From Fibrobacterota bacterium (GTDB lineage: Bacteria > Fibrobacterota > Chitinivibrionia > Chitinivibrionales > FEN-1185): DNA of 63,404 nucleotides. The translations under genes were made by a program, and so were the position numbers. The notes under the pieces were generated by a model, which saw only the letters and a program-made list of their open reading frames with translations, searched no databases and was not told the origin of the DNA. The DNA lies in contig PLWQ01000035.1 in the NCBI GenBank assembly GCA_003165595.1, positions 1-63,404 of the forward strand, read 5' to 3'. Positions within the stretch are counted from its first letter, which is position 1; each line of letters opens with the position of its first letter. Of this stretch, positions 40,922 to 50,133 are shown one piece after another.

Positions 40922-43621
40922 CTAATGCGCCTCGCTCCAGTTCTTCCCCGATCCCGCGTCTACCTTGATGGGCACCGACAGCTTATACGCCTCGCTCATC
41001 ATGGCGCAGGCCCATTGTTTAAACTGTTCCTCGCAGCCGAGATTCACCTCGAACACCAGCTCGTCGTGCACCTGCAGGATCATGGTGAACGCGCACGGCG
41101 ACGACGAGCGTGCTTCACTGATGCGAATCATGGCAATCTTGATGATGTCGGCGGCCGTACCCTGGATCGGCGTGTTGATCGCCGTGCGCTCGGCTGCTTC
41201 CCGCACCTGGCGGGTGTCGGCGTTTATTTCGGGGAGGTAGCGCCGCCTGCCCAGCAGCGTTTCCGAAAATCCACTTGCGCGCGCCCGTTCGATACTCGAC
41301 GTCATGTACGATTGGATCGTGGGAAACTGCTTGAAGTAATTGCCGATGAACTCCTGCGCCTGTTTGAACGATATGCCCAGCTGGCGAGCGAGGTTGACCG
41401 GTCCCATGCCGTACATGAGACCAAAGTTGATGGTCTTAGCGGCCCGCCGCATCTCGGGCGTCACCATTTCCGGGAAAACACCATATATTGCCGACGCTGT
41501 CTGGGTGTGAATGTCCTTGTCGGCATGGAACGAGGCCAGCAGAAAGGGGTCCTGTGACACGTGTGCAAGGATGCGAAGCTCTATCTGCGAATAGTCGGCC
41601 GAGACTAGGGACGTGCCGCTCGGCGCAATAAAGGCCTCGCGAATTGCCCGGCCCGCGTCGGTGCGAACCGGTATGTTCTGCAGATTAGGATTGGTGCTCG
41701 ACAACCTGCCCGTTGCTGCAATGGTCTGGTTGAACGTGGTGTGAAGCCGGCCGCTTTCTTTGAGAACCTGCGGGCCAAGCGCATCGATGTATGTTGAGAG
41801 AAGCTTTTGAATCTCACGGTATTCCAGGAGCCTGGGCACAATGGAATGGCTGTCCTGCAGCTTTTCCAGCGCGTCAACGTCGGTGGACAAGCCGGTCTTG
41901 GTCTTCTTTGATTTGGGCAGGTTGAGCTTGTCAAAAAGTATTGCGGAGATCTGCTTGGGTGAATTAAGGTTGAATTCTTCCCCGGCAAGCCGGTAAATGT
42001 CCGCCGAAATATTCGCAAGCCGCTTTGTGTATTCCTCCGACAGGCGCGAAAGAAGCGCCTGGTCGATTGCGACTCCCTCCCATTCCATGTCGGCAAGCAC
42101 GCTCACCAGGGGCATTTCGATGTCCCGAAACAGCGATGTCTGGTTTCTTTCGGACATGATTGGCTCAAAAAGATCCTTGAGATACAGCGGCAGGATTACG
42201 TCTTCGCATGAATACCGCGACGCATCCGCAATCGGCACTTCAGCGAAACAGAGTTGATTCTTTCCCTTGCCGATCAGCGATTCAATCGGCGTGGTCGAGA
42301 CGCCAAGGAATTCGGCAGCCATTGCATCGAGGCTGTAATTGCGTTTTCCCGGATCCATGACGTAGCCGGCCACCATGGCGTCAAACGAAAGCCCGCGCAT
42401 GGTAACGCCGTTGTTCCTGAAGACCTGATAATCGTATTTGAGGTTCTGGCCGATCTTGGCGATTGCCTTTGATTCGATTGCCGGCTTCAACACGCGCAGG
42501 ACATCGGCAAGCTGCAGGTTTCCTTCCCCACCGTCGGCGGTATGTCCCACGGGCACGTACAGCGCCTCTTCTTTATCAACAGCAAGGGAGATACCCACAA
42601 GCGAGGCCAGGCGCGGCGCAAGGCTCGTGGTTTCGGTGTCGATGCACACCTGTTTCGAATGCTCGATCTTCGCCGCAAAGGCCTCCACCTGTCCGATGCC
42701 GGCGGCGACTGTCACGCGATAGTCAAGCCTCTTCTCCTGCGCAAACAGCGGATTTTTGAGCAGGGAAACGAAATCGAGCTCCTTGAAGAACTCCGCCGCA
42801 TCTTCCTTGTGAACAGGCCTGGCCGCGAGGGCATCGATGGTAACGTCGTAGTTAATGTCGGTGTGAAGCGTTGCCAGCTTGCGGGACAGGAGCAGCATTT
42901 CCCTGTTCTCGACGATCTTTGCCTGCAATTTCTCGTTGCCCACGCACGACGGATCGTTGAGCAGTGTGTCGATCGTGCCCGCCTTTTCCAGGATCTTCTG
43001 CGCCGTTTTGGGCCCGACGCCGGGCACACCCGGAATATTGTCCGACGAATCTCCCATGAGCGCGAGCAGGTCGCGAATCTGTTCCGGACGCACGCCGAAC
43101 TTCTCCTTCACCTGATCGGGACCGATGGTTTCTATCCCGCCGCTCGATTCGAACGACAGCATGTGCACCCGGGGCCCAACGAGCTGCATCAGGTCTTTGT
43201 CGCGCGTGACAAGAAACACTTCGAACCCTTCATTCTCGGCGCGCTTGGTAATATGCGCAATGATGTCGTCGGCTTCAAGACCGGGCCGGATAAGCGCGGG
43301 GATGTTGAACACGTCAACGAGTTTGCGGATAAGAGGAATCTGCGACTGCAGGTCGGCGGGCATTTCCTCGCGGTTCGCCTTGTACTCCTTGAACAATTCG
43401 TGCCGGAAGGTGGGAACGGGGCTGTCGAACACCACCGCGATATAGGGGCAGGCGTACTCTCCCAGAAGCTTGAGCAGGTAATTTGCGAATCCGAGCACCG
43501 CGCCGGTGGGCTGGCCCTTTGAGTTTGTCAAAGGGTTCTTGATAAGCGCAAAGTAGGCGCGGTAGGCGATGGCATGGCCGTCGACGAGAAACAGTTTCTT
43601 TGCGGGGTCGGATGGTTTCAT
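40922..43621 (-). CDS. polA: DNA polymerase I
   Basis: The 899-residue enzyme has all three domains: a 5'-3' FEN nuclease (LFLVDGHAIAYRAYFALI, PGLEADDIIAHITK, VTRDKDLMQLV), a 3'-5' exonuclease with intact acidic residues (CIDTETTSLAP, KIGQNLKYDYQVF, YSCED) and the polymerase (SADYSQIELRILAHVSQDPF, RRAAKTINFGLMYGMGPVNL, LQVHDELVFEV). Proofreading should be active, unlike in Taq-type PolA. No good ribosome-binding site was noted, and a TATATT box lies just upstream of the start. Confidence 0.98.
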   Translation of the reverse strand: MKPSDPAKKLFLVDGHAIAYRAYFALIKNPLTNSKGQPTGAVLGFANYLLKLLGEYACPYIAVVFDSPVPTFRHELFKEYKANREEMPADLQSQIPLIRKLVDVFNIPALIRPGLEADDIIAHITKRAENEGFEVFLVTRDKDLMQLVGPRVHMLSFESSGGIETIGPDQVKEKFGVRPEQIRDLLALMGDSSDNIPGVPGVGPKTAQKILEKAGTIDTLLNDPSCVGNEKLQAKIVENREMLLLSRKLATLHTDINYDVTIDALAARPVHKEDAAEFFKELDFVSLLKNPLFAQEKRLDYRVTVAAGIGQVEAFAAKIEHSKQVCIDTETTSLAPRLASLVGISLAVDKEEALYVPVGHTADGGEGNLQLADVLRVLKPAIESKAIAKIGQNLKYDYQVFRNNGVTMRGLSFDAMVAGYVMDPGKRNYSLDAMAAEFLGVSTTPIESLIGKGKNQLCFAEVPIADASRYSCEDVILPLYLKDLFEPIMSERNQTSLFRDIEMPLVSVLADMEWEGVAIDQALLSRLSEEYTKRLANISADIYRLAGEEFNLNSPKQISAILFDKLNLPKSKKTKTGLSTDVDALEKLQDSHSIVPRLLEYREIQKLLSTYIDALGPQVLKESGRLHTTFNQTIAATGRLSSTNPNLQNIPVRTDAGRAIREAFIAPSGTSLVSADYSQIELRILAHVSQDPFLLASFHADKDIHTQTASAIYGVFPEMVTPEMRRAAKTINFGLMYGMGPVNLARQLGISFKQAQEFIGNYFKQFPTIQSYMTSSIERARASGFSETLLGRRRYLPEINADTRQVREAAERTAINTPIQGTAADIIKIAMIRISEARSSSPCAFTMILQVHDELVFEVNLGCEEQFKQWACAMMSEAYKLSVPIKVDAGSGKNWSEAH

Positions 43622-43717
43622 GAGATGGATAAATATATATGTAACGGGCTTTGCCGTGCCGGAACAAATGTCGCCGTTTGCAGGCGCAGCGCTGCCGTTG
43701 CAGCATACGGCAAAACC

Positions 43718-45007
43718 CTATTCCGCCTGCGACCGCATCTCGAGCCCGGCGCGCTCGACGGCTCTTCTCACATCGTCAAGGTCGGCATTTCCGGTTATGG
43801 TTGCGGTGGAGGCCCGAAGGTCAATGGTCACGCCTGAAACGTTCTTCACTTTCGAAAGTTCCTCGGCCACGTGGTCTCCGCAGGTGCGGCACGTCATTCC
43901 GCCGACAGTAATCGTACGTGCGACGGAATCGTCGGACTTGGAAGGACGGCCAAACCGGGCGCTTATGCCGAACTTATCGCCCGCGATACGTGCAAGCGAC
44001 ACAAGCAGGGTCAGAAGAAAAGCTGTCGAAAACCCGATGGTCCAGAACCCGGGGCGTTCGGAATAATCAAGAACCAGTTTCCCCTGGAGCGATTGCGTGC
44101 CGACGAGACGGAAAATCGCGTCCAGGGCAAAGCCCATCCCGATGGACAGCAGGGTGAGCGTTGTAAGATAGACACCAAGGATCTTTTTGCCCATGACATC
44201 GGCAATGACGAGCATAAATGAAATGTTTGTGGCTGAGCCGACGGCCAGAAAAACGAACGCGGCGCCAGGCGACAGGCCCTTGAGCATGAGCGCAACGGCA
44301 ATCGGAATTGAAGCTGTTGCACAAATGTACATGGGAATACCCACTGCAACCATAACGAGCATCGACAGGAACTCGTTGCCGAGGTACTTTTCGAAAAAGT
44401 TGCTCGGCAGAAAGAACGCAATGATTCCCGAAGCAACGATCCCGAGTGCCAGTTGGACCGATATGTCGTCGAGAAAATCGTGGAACGCATACGTAAACAC
44501 GCGTTTGGCCCGGTAACGGAAAGAATGTGAATGCGGGACCTGCTCGAAACACAGGTTGCACGAAAATTGACCCTTGGGATGTTCGTGGTGGTGCTCCGGT
44601 TTCGGCGAGAAAGGGATCGTGGCAAGTCCACCGGCAATCCCCATCACCAGGGCGGCAATGGGCCGGAAGATCGCGTACACCGGTCCAAGCATTCCCCAGG
44701 TTGCAACTATGGAATCTATGCCGGTTTGCGGCGTTGATATAAGAAACGAGATGGTAGCGGCATCGGACGCCTTTCCCTTCCGGAGCGACATGGCCACGGG
44801 CAGCACTCCGCATGAGCACAGGGGAAGCGGAACGCCGAGCAAGGCAGCCTTTACAACGGAAGCGGCGTTGTGTCCGCCCAGATGGCGTGCGACAAAGTCC
44901 TTGTCGACAAAAACGTGGAGGATTCCCGCGAACGTAAGGCCCAGGAGCATGTATGGTGCAATGTCCGCAAAGGTCATTGCAATTTCTTTTGCGACGCCAA
45001 GTATCAT
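43718..45007 (-). CDS. SO_0444-family metal-efflux permease with C-terminal HMA domain
   Basis: The ~429-residue protein has eight or so membrane helices of the permease/DUF318 (SO_0444 Cu/Zn) family, with the conserved PLCSCGVLPVAMSLRKGKAS loop and STPQTGIDSI. A cytoplasmic His/Cys loop (PEHHHEHPKGQFSCNLCFEQ) lies midway. The end carries a heavy-metal-associated domain (ITVGGMTCRTCGDHVAEELS, CxxC). Copper or zinc export is the likely role. The start at 45007 follows a GGGAAAG-like site; a TTG at 45028 is possible. It is near polA only by position. Confidence 0.9.
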   Translation of the reverse strand: MILGVAKEIAMTFADIAPYMLLGLTFAGILHVFVDKDFVARHLGGHNAASVVKAALLGVPLPLCSCGVLPVAMSLRKGKASDAATISFLISTPQTGIDSIVATWGMLGPVYAIFRPIAALVMGIAGGLATIPFSPKPEHHHEHPKGQFSCNLCFEQVPHSHSFRYRAKRVFTYAFHDFLDDISVQLALGIVASGIIAFFLPSNFFEKYLGNEFLSMLVMVAVGIPMYICATASIPIAVALMLKGLSPGAAFVFLAVGSATNISFMLVIADVMGKKILGVYLTTLTLLSIGMGFALDAIFRLVGTQSLQGKLVLDYSERPGFWTIGFSTAFLLTLLVSLARIAGDKFGISARFGRPSKSDDSVARTITVGGMTCRTCGDHVAEELSKVKNVSGVTIDLRASTATITGNADLDDVRRAVERAGLEMRSQAE

Positions 45008-45164
45008 CTTTCCCGCCCCCCAGTTCAAGATCTACACTGTATCGGATTACGTGATAACAGACATTTTCGCGCCGCGCAGCAAATTTCAACCAAGGATTCA
45101 CCGTATTGATTTTACAATGTATTTTACGACGTTGCCTACACGTTAGTTTGAAAGGACCGGACCC

Positions 45165-45410
45165 ATGCCCATCTACGAATACGAATGCAAGAAGTGCGGA
45201 ATTGTATTTGAGGAGATCGTTTCCTCCTGTACGAGCAAGACTCTTCCCTGCCCCCAGTGCAAATCCACGGAGACCCGTAAGCTGATATCGCGTGTGGGTG
45301 GAATTGGCGTGGGAAAGATGTCGAGCGGACCGGCCTGTTCGAGCGGCGCAGCCTGCCCCGGTTCCCATGCCTGCGGAGCAGGCGCGGGATGTTGCGGCGC
45401 AGCCATGTGA
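45165..45410 (+). CDS. FmdB-type zinc ribbon protein
   Basis: The 81-residue protein begins with the FmdB pattern MPIYEYECKKCGIVFEEIVS, then LPCPQCKSTETRKLISRVGG, a zinc ribbon with two Cys pairs. The C-terminal 30 residues are Cys/Gly-rich (GAACPGSHACGAGAGCCGAA). FmdB proteins are thought to regulate gene expression. A GAAAGGA site precedes the ATG. It lies about 110 bases before a 4Fe-4S protein and may be expressed with it. Confidence 0.85.
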   Translation: MPIYEYECKKCGIVFEEIVSSCTSKTLPCPQCKSTETRKLISRVGGIGVGKMSSGPACSSGAACPGSHACGAGAGCCGAAM

Positions 45411-45518
45411 GAAGAGGTCTCCCCTGCCATACCGTTATCTTGTTTTTCGCAGGCCTACCAAGTATCTTTTGGGACGGAACCGGAGCACGACCGGTTCATC
45501 GCCTTCGGAGATATAGCT

Positions 45519-45980
45519 ATGAAAACCAAGGGGGAGATCAGCGACGCCGACTATCCGGCACAGATCACTGCGGCTCTTGCAAGCGGCATCGTTGCGTCGG
45601 TGTTGCGCGGTGTAAAGACGTTGGAAGAACTCAAGGCGTGGACCGCGGCCGCAAACAGCGCGCAGACCGGCTGGCTGCGCACGGAAAACGGGACGCAATT
45701 GGCCCAGGGCTACCATGGCTGCACCATGTGCGGAAGGTGCGAACGCGCCTGCCCCAAGGGCATACCAACTGCGGACGTCGTCCGATGCGTCCGCTACTAC
45801 CACGGCGCCGAGCACGACCCGGCGCTGGCTGCCCGCCAATTTGCCGAAATGGGCCTAGCATCAACATTGACAAAATGCGATGGCTGCGGGCTGTGCGAGG
45901 CTTCCTGCCCCCAGAAAATCGGTGTTCGCGCGGAGTTGAGGCGCAGCAGTGATTATTTGACCGCGGGGGTGTGGTCATGA
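45519..45980 (+). CDS. Small 4Fe-4S dicluster protein
   Basis: The 153-residue protein binds two iron-sulfur clusters: CTMCGRCERACPKGIP and CDGCGLCEASCPQKIG, both ending in CP. Its C-terminal half resembles the Fe-S tail of aldo/keto reductases like the one at 1709-2854, but the barrel is replaced by a short helical N-terminus. It could act as an electron carrier. The ATG overlap with the next gene (ATGA, 45977-45980) suggests a coupled pair. Confidence 0.85.
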   Translation: MKTKGEISDADYPAQITAALASGIVASVLRGVKTLEELKAWTAAANSAQTGWLRTENGTQLAQGYHGCTMCGRCERACPKGIPTADVVRCVRYYHGAEHDPALAARQFAEMGLASTLTKCDGCGLCEASCPQKIGVRAELRRSSDYLTAGVWS

Positions 45981-46807
45981 AGCGCCTTGCGCGGCTCGGA
46001 ACTCTTGTGATGCTGGGGAGCCTTTGGACGCAGGCCCAACCGCTTGCGCTTCCCGACCGGCTCGGTGCGGCGCCGGCGTTTGTCGCCGTGTCGAAACAGG
46101 AAGACTTCAATGCAGGCTCCCTTTACAATTACATCGACGGCGGCGCAGACGTGTATATCGAGGAAGGGGCAAAGGGGTGTATGGTTCGAAGCTACGCCCA
46201 GAAAGGTCGAAAGGACCTGGAATTCGAAGTAGCGCTCTTTGCTTTCGCAAGCGACCTGGAGGCATTTGGTCTTTTTAGACAATTGCAGACCGGTGACGAC
46301 GCGAAAGTCGGCGCTGAATCGGCGCAGTCGCCGCTGCGCCTCATCTTCTGGAAGGCCGGATACTATGCCGAAATTGTTGACAAATCGTCAAAACCCGCCG
46401 AACCGGCGGTGCTGGCCGCGCTCGGCACCAGCGTAAGCAATCTCATACCCGGTACAGGCTCAATACCCCGTGGACTTTCGGTTCTGCCGCGACCGCAGAA
46501 AATCGCCGGCTCCGAGCGATATTGGAAAAGCGGTTTTCTGTCTCGCAGCTTGATGGACAACGTCGTTTCCGCAGTCTATGCCACTTCTTCCGCCGCGCAG
46601 CCGTGTACGCTCTTTGTCATGACGTGTGTCAGCGACAGCGCCGCATACGCGAAGCTCGGCAAGATCACCAAGGAATTCGGCGGCGCCGACGCCCGCGTGA
46701 GCGCACTTGCATCACACGACCGCGTTGCGGGCTGCGTCGGGTGCACGCGGGCGGAATGGGAAACGAAAAAGTCCGGCATGCTTATCGAAAGTATGAGAAG
46801 ACAGTAA
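45977..46807 (+). CDS. DUF6599-like exported protein
   Basis: The 276-residue protein has a signal peptide (LARLGTLVMLGSLWTQAQPL) and the DUF6599 pattern SLYNYIDGGADVYIEEGAKG, then LFAFASDLEAFGLFRQ. The family is of unknown function and often sits next to Fe-S or lipoprotein genes. ATG 45977 overlaps the stop of the 4Fe-4S gene by four bases. A candidate terminator (46972-46995) follows at some distance. Confidence 0.75.
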   Translation: MKRLARLGTLVMLGSLWTQAQPLALPDRLGAAPAFVAVSKQEDFNAGSLYNYIDGGADVYIEEGAKGCMVRSYAQKGRKDLEFEVALFAFASDLEAFGLFRQLQTGDDAKVGAESAQSPLRLIFWKAGYYAEIVDKSSKPAEPAVLAALGTSVSNLIPGTGSIPRGLSVLPRPQKIAGSERYWKSGFLSRSLMDNVVSAVYATSSAAQPCTLFVMTCVSDSAAYAKLGKITKEFGGADARVSALASHDRVAGCVGCTRAEWETKKSGMLIESMRRQ

Positions 46808-46971
46808 GCGCGGAGAGGAATTCCTTGCAGCCGCAACCGATCACAAAGGACAGACATCGCCGCATCTATCGGGCCCACGGCATGACGCCGCGGGCTGAGC
46901 GCCTTTTCTTGAAATCATTTCGGCCGTCCCCGTAATTTCTTTCCCACATCCCGAGGCCGTTCGCGCCGCCT

Positions 46972-46995
46972 GTTTTCTGCTAGAAAACGTTTTTT
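46972..46995 (+). terminator. Candidate intrinsic terminator
   Basis: GTTTTCT (46972-46978), loop GCT, AGAAAAC (46982-46988), then GTTTTTT. The stem is 7 bp and AT-rich, so strength is moderate. It would end the FmdB/4Fe-4S/DUF6599 transcript. Confidence 0.55.
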
Positions 46996-47102
46996 CTCCC
47001 AGCCCCGGTTCGTCTGCCCATTCCGTTCTTATATTTCTTCTTGTCGCTTGCCGCACTTCCGGACTCGTTCTCGCAGACTCGTTTTCGAAACAGGTGCGAA
47101 CC

Positions 47103-48299
47103 GTGAAACCCGATACGTGTTTCCTGTTGGCGCTGCTGCTGGCCGGGCCCCTTGCCGGCAATCAGGATTCCCTGTCCCGCAAACCGATTCCCGATGGTAA
47201 CGGTGATTCAACGGCCGTTGTGCAGCGGCGTGCCGACTCCACCGACCGGATGGTTGTACGTTCGGCCCCGTCGCAGCGGGACTCGGGAATCGACCGGCAG
47301 ATTTCCGTAACCTTTTCCTCAAAAGAAATCAAGACGTCGGCTGGGGCCGCCGGCGACATCAGCCGCTACCTGGGCACCCTGCCGTCCGTGGTGTCGGCGC
47401 TGGGGGCAAAATTCGACAACACCCTCTTTGTCCGGGGCGGCCGCCCGTCGGAAATAACCTTCCTGGTTGACGGCATAGAAATGGAAAATATCAACCACTT
47501 TTCCCAGGCCAACGGGTCCGGCGGGCCCATCGGGTTCATCAACTCCGACTTCATCCGCTCGGTGCGATTTTATTCGGGCGACATCCCGGTCTCCTACCCG
47601 CCCAAGATATCTTCGGTGGCGGACATCGACATGAAGGGAGGCTCGTTCTCGTCTGTAAATAGCAACGTGGGGGTAAAGCTCACCGGCGGGTTCGCGTCCG
47701 TCGACGGGCCGGCGCTCGGCAAATCGGGCTCGTTCGCGCTCGCCGGTAGATATGTGGATTTCTCGACCCTTCGCTCGATCATCGGCGACGAGGGCATTCC
47801 GCGGCTCGGCGACCTGTACGGCAAACTCCTGTTCCTCCCCTCTCCCAATCTGGTTGTCTCGGCCACGGGCATATTTTCGTACAACACCTATTCATACGGC
47901 TACCCTTCCGTGGAGCAGGGAGACGACGGAACTGCACACAATAATTTTATTGACGAAGAAGAGCGTCTTCTCCAGGGCGGCGCGGGATTGTTCGTTCACT
48001 ACAAGGACGAATTCCAGGAGCACCGGCTCCAATTCGGCTACTCGCAGCGGAACGGGCGATCGTACGACAGCCTCGAATCCTTTTCCGATTCGTTTTACGT
48101 GCACCATTACGCGCGCAACCCGGTGAGCTCAAACGAGGACAACCGCTCGCACGTCTCTCTCAACACAAGTTCGAAATTCGCAATCGACAATGATCAGAGC
48201 GTCACCGCCGGCGGCCGTGCATACAATACCACGTACACATTTTCCGCATCCGACGAGGCGGTGGAACCTGTGTGGTGTGCCAGAACGATTCGCCCGTGA
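47103..48299 (+). CDS. TonB-dependent receptor-like protein, N-terminal half (frameshifted)
   Basis: This frame (398 codons) has a signal peptide (CFLLALLLAGPLAGNQDS) and a TonB plug domain: DISRYLGTLPSVVSALGAKF, DNTLFVRGGRPSEITFLVDG, IEMENINHF. It then enters the outer-membrane beta-barrel (GGSFSSVNSNVGVKLTGGFA) and ends in the middle of the barrel at 48299. The next frame continues the barrel without a break in similarity, so one gene is split by a frameshift near 48270-48275. The start is GTG 47103; a GTG at 47094 is also possible. Ligand unknown. Confidence 0.85.
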   Translation: MKPDTCFLLALLLAGPLAGNQDSLSRKPIPDGNGDSTAVVQRRADSTDRMVVRSAPSQRDSGIDRQISVTFSSKEIKTSAGAAGDISRYLGTLPSVVSALGAKFDNTLFVRGGRPSEITFLVDGIEMENINHFSQANGSGGPIGFINSDFIRSVRFYSGDIPVSYPPKISSVADIDMKGGSFSSVNSNVGVKLTGGFASVDGPALGKSGSFALAGRYVDFSTLRSIIGDEGIPRLGDLYGKLLFLPSPNLVVSATGIFSYNTYSYGYPSVEQGDDGTAHNNFIDEEERLLQGGAGLFVHYKDEFQEHRLQFGYSQRNGRSYDSLESFSDSFYVHHYARNPVSSNEDNRSHVSLNTSSKFAIDNDQSVTAGGRAYNTTYTFSASDEAVEPVWCARTIRP

Positions 48300-49324
48300 C
48301 CGAGCAATGGACCCAACTCCCTGTGGAAAAAACGCTCACCATCGCCGGCTCGGAACTGGGGATTTTCGCGAGCCACTCGATTCGTGCGGGCCCGTTCTCA
48401 AGTTCGGTGGGAGTGCGCGCAGATTACTTCGGACTCCTTGGCGACGTTGCCGTGTCGCCGCGGATCACCGGCATGGTTTCGATGGCCGGTGCAGGCGGCA
48501 TCGTTGGCGGACTCGGCCTCTACCACCAGTTTCCCACCGACCTGCCGTCCATCCTGTTTGATGCTCTCTCGGCACAGGCGAGCCTGCCTGCCGATTCCAT
48601 GAGGAATTGCGAGCTTTCTCTCCTGCGCCAGGCACAACCCCTGCGTTGCTGGCAGGCAACGCTCGGCTACCACGTATCGCCCGGGGGCCTGTTCGTGTCC
48701 ACCTGTGAGCTTTACTACAAATGGTACGACCGGGAATACCAATATATCGCTCCCGACGTCCAGGACGTCGTCTACACAAAAGACGATGGTGCGCTTGCCC
48801 TGCGTCCGCAGGACGGCCGCCGCAGGGTGTACGGGGCCGAAGTTTCTCTTGTCAATGCACAAAGGGGATGGTTTTCGTATTCGCTGGGCGCGTCCCTGTT
48901 CGACGTCAAGAATCAGTTCGGCAATGCCGCATGGTACAACGACTGGACCAACGTCGGCTACACCTTCAACGCCGCTGCAACGGCCACGCTGCTGCACGAT
49001 CACACCGTTTCCCTATCCGTGTCCGGTTCGGGTGGAAGGCCCTATTGTCCGGAGGTCGTGCGGACGGACTGCGTCGGCCGCAAATCCGCGCTGGTAGACA
49101 CCACCCAGGCATATTATTCCAGGCGGCTGGACAGGCTCCTCACCACAAATGCGCGGTACGGATTTTCACGAAAGATTCTCGGCACCCAAGCCGAGTTGTT
49201 CATCGAGATTATCAACCTGTTCAATTACAAACCGGTCCTGGAGTATGTGTTCAACGGCACCGGCTTTCAGGCAATAACCCCGTTCGGCATAACGCCGATT
49301 CTGGGCTGCAGCGTAAGCTTCTAG
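48272..49324 (+). CDS. TonB-dependent receptor-like protein, C-terminal half (frameshifted)
   Basis: This frame (350 codons) overlaps the previous one and continues the beta-barrel: FSSSVGVRADYFGLLGDVAV, SPRITGMVSMAGAGG, ending in strands with FIEIINLFNYKPVLEYVFNG and an aromatic terminal Phe (LGCSVSF), typical of outer-membrane barrels. The GTG at 48272 has no ribosome-binding site, so it is probably not a real start. A two-base TG duplication in the GTGTGGTGTG stretch would explain the shift. Confidence 0.8.
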   Translation: MVCQNDSPVTEQWTQLPVEKTLTIAGSELGIFASHSIRAGPFSSSVGVRADYFGLLGDVAVSPRITGMVSMAGAGGIVGGLGLYHQFPTDLPSILFDALSAQASLPADSMRNCELSLLRQAQPLRCWQATLGYHVSPGGLFVSTCELYYKWYDREYQYIAPDVQDVVYTKDDGALALRPQDGRRRVYGAEVSLVNAQRGWFSYSLGASLFDVKNQFGNAAWYNDWTNVGYTFNAAATATLLHDHTVSLSVSGSGGRPYCPEVVRTDCVGRKSALVDTTQAYYSRRLDRLLTTNARYGFSRKILGTQAELFIEIINLFNYKPVLEYVFNGTGFQAITPFGITPILGCSVSF

Positions 49325-49477
49325 CCTCTCGAATCCCACCCAATTCCCGCCCGTTATCCGCGAGCGACGCTCATTTTTTGGACTTGACAGTTGCATGAAC
49401 AAAGCGTGTTCTACCCTTTCGCAAGTTATAGAAGAACGGTCGCTGGTCTCATGGCACGGCCCGGACCGCTGCCACAC

Positions 49478-50086
49478 CTATTTCATGAGGCCGTTTCCGA
49501 CCGTTACCCGGCCGTCCAGCGCCCTTGCAATGTAGACGCCCCGTGGCATTCGCGTCTCTTGGCGCACCAACTCCCCCCGTACATTAAACACGGCCATGGT
49601 TGCGTCGCGGGCGTTGGCAGCCACGCGGCCTTGCCCGGGCAAGCCGGAGACAACCCGCGTTGAAGGCTGGACAACAAATTTCCCTATCTTGACAGGCGCA
49701 AGAATGTACTGGGGACAAACTTGGGTCGTGCATTGAAGCTGCGCAGACTCGTATACAACGTACGTGCCGGCGGCCAGCGGCGCCCGCTTGAAGGCAAGCA
49801 GCCTCGGCACGTCCAGGCAGGCGATCATCGGGCATATCTGCGGCAGGTAATGCTGGTACGAAAGCAATATCTCGGAGTCTCCCACCAGCGGGGCCAGGGT
49901 CGAATCGTAGGTGTACCGGGTGCAGCAATCCCAGTTGGGTATGACGATGGTAAGCCGGATCGAGTCGGCGGTTGTGGGATGCGCCGGTTTGACAACAAGG
50001 GAATCCGACGTTGCAAATGTCTGCGAAGTCGCGGTGCAATACGCAAGTACGGCAACGGCCGTACAAAATCTGCTTCTGACTGACAT
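49478..50086 (-). CDS. Secreted protein with six-cysteine domain and sorting-like C-terminus
   Basis: The 202-residue protein has a signal peptide (RFCTAVAVLAYCTATSQTFA). Its mature domain shares cysteine spacing with the upstream gene: DSIRLTIVIPNWDCCTRYTY, YQHYLPQICPMIACLDVPRL, LAAGTYVVYESAQLQCTTQV, CPQYILAPVKIGKFVVQP. The end, ATMAVFNVRGELVRQETRMP then RGVYIARALDG, looks like a type IX-like (Por) C-terminal sorting domain. It is the last gene of a unit driven from 53192-53220. Function unknown. Confidence 0.78.
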   Translation of the reverse strand: MSVRSRFCTAVAVLAYCTATSQTFATSDSLVVKPAHPTTADSIRLTIVIPNWDCCTRYTYDSTLAPLVGDSEILLSYQHYLPQICPMIACLDVPRLLAFKRAPLAAGTYVVYESAQLQCTTQVCPQYILAPVKIGKFVVQPSTRVVSGLPGQGRVAANARDATMAVFNVRGELVRQETRMPRGVYIARALDGRVTVGNGLMK

Positions 50087-50133
50087 AATTTCCTCCTCTG
50101 GTTCGTTGGAAAGGGACCTTCAAAACGCCCTGG

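Noticed and set aside
42542-43522. Plus-strand frame of 326 codons opposite polA
   Set aside because: It is antisense to an intact polA with all catalytic motifs; no support of its own.
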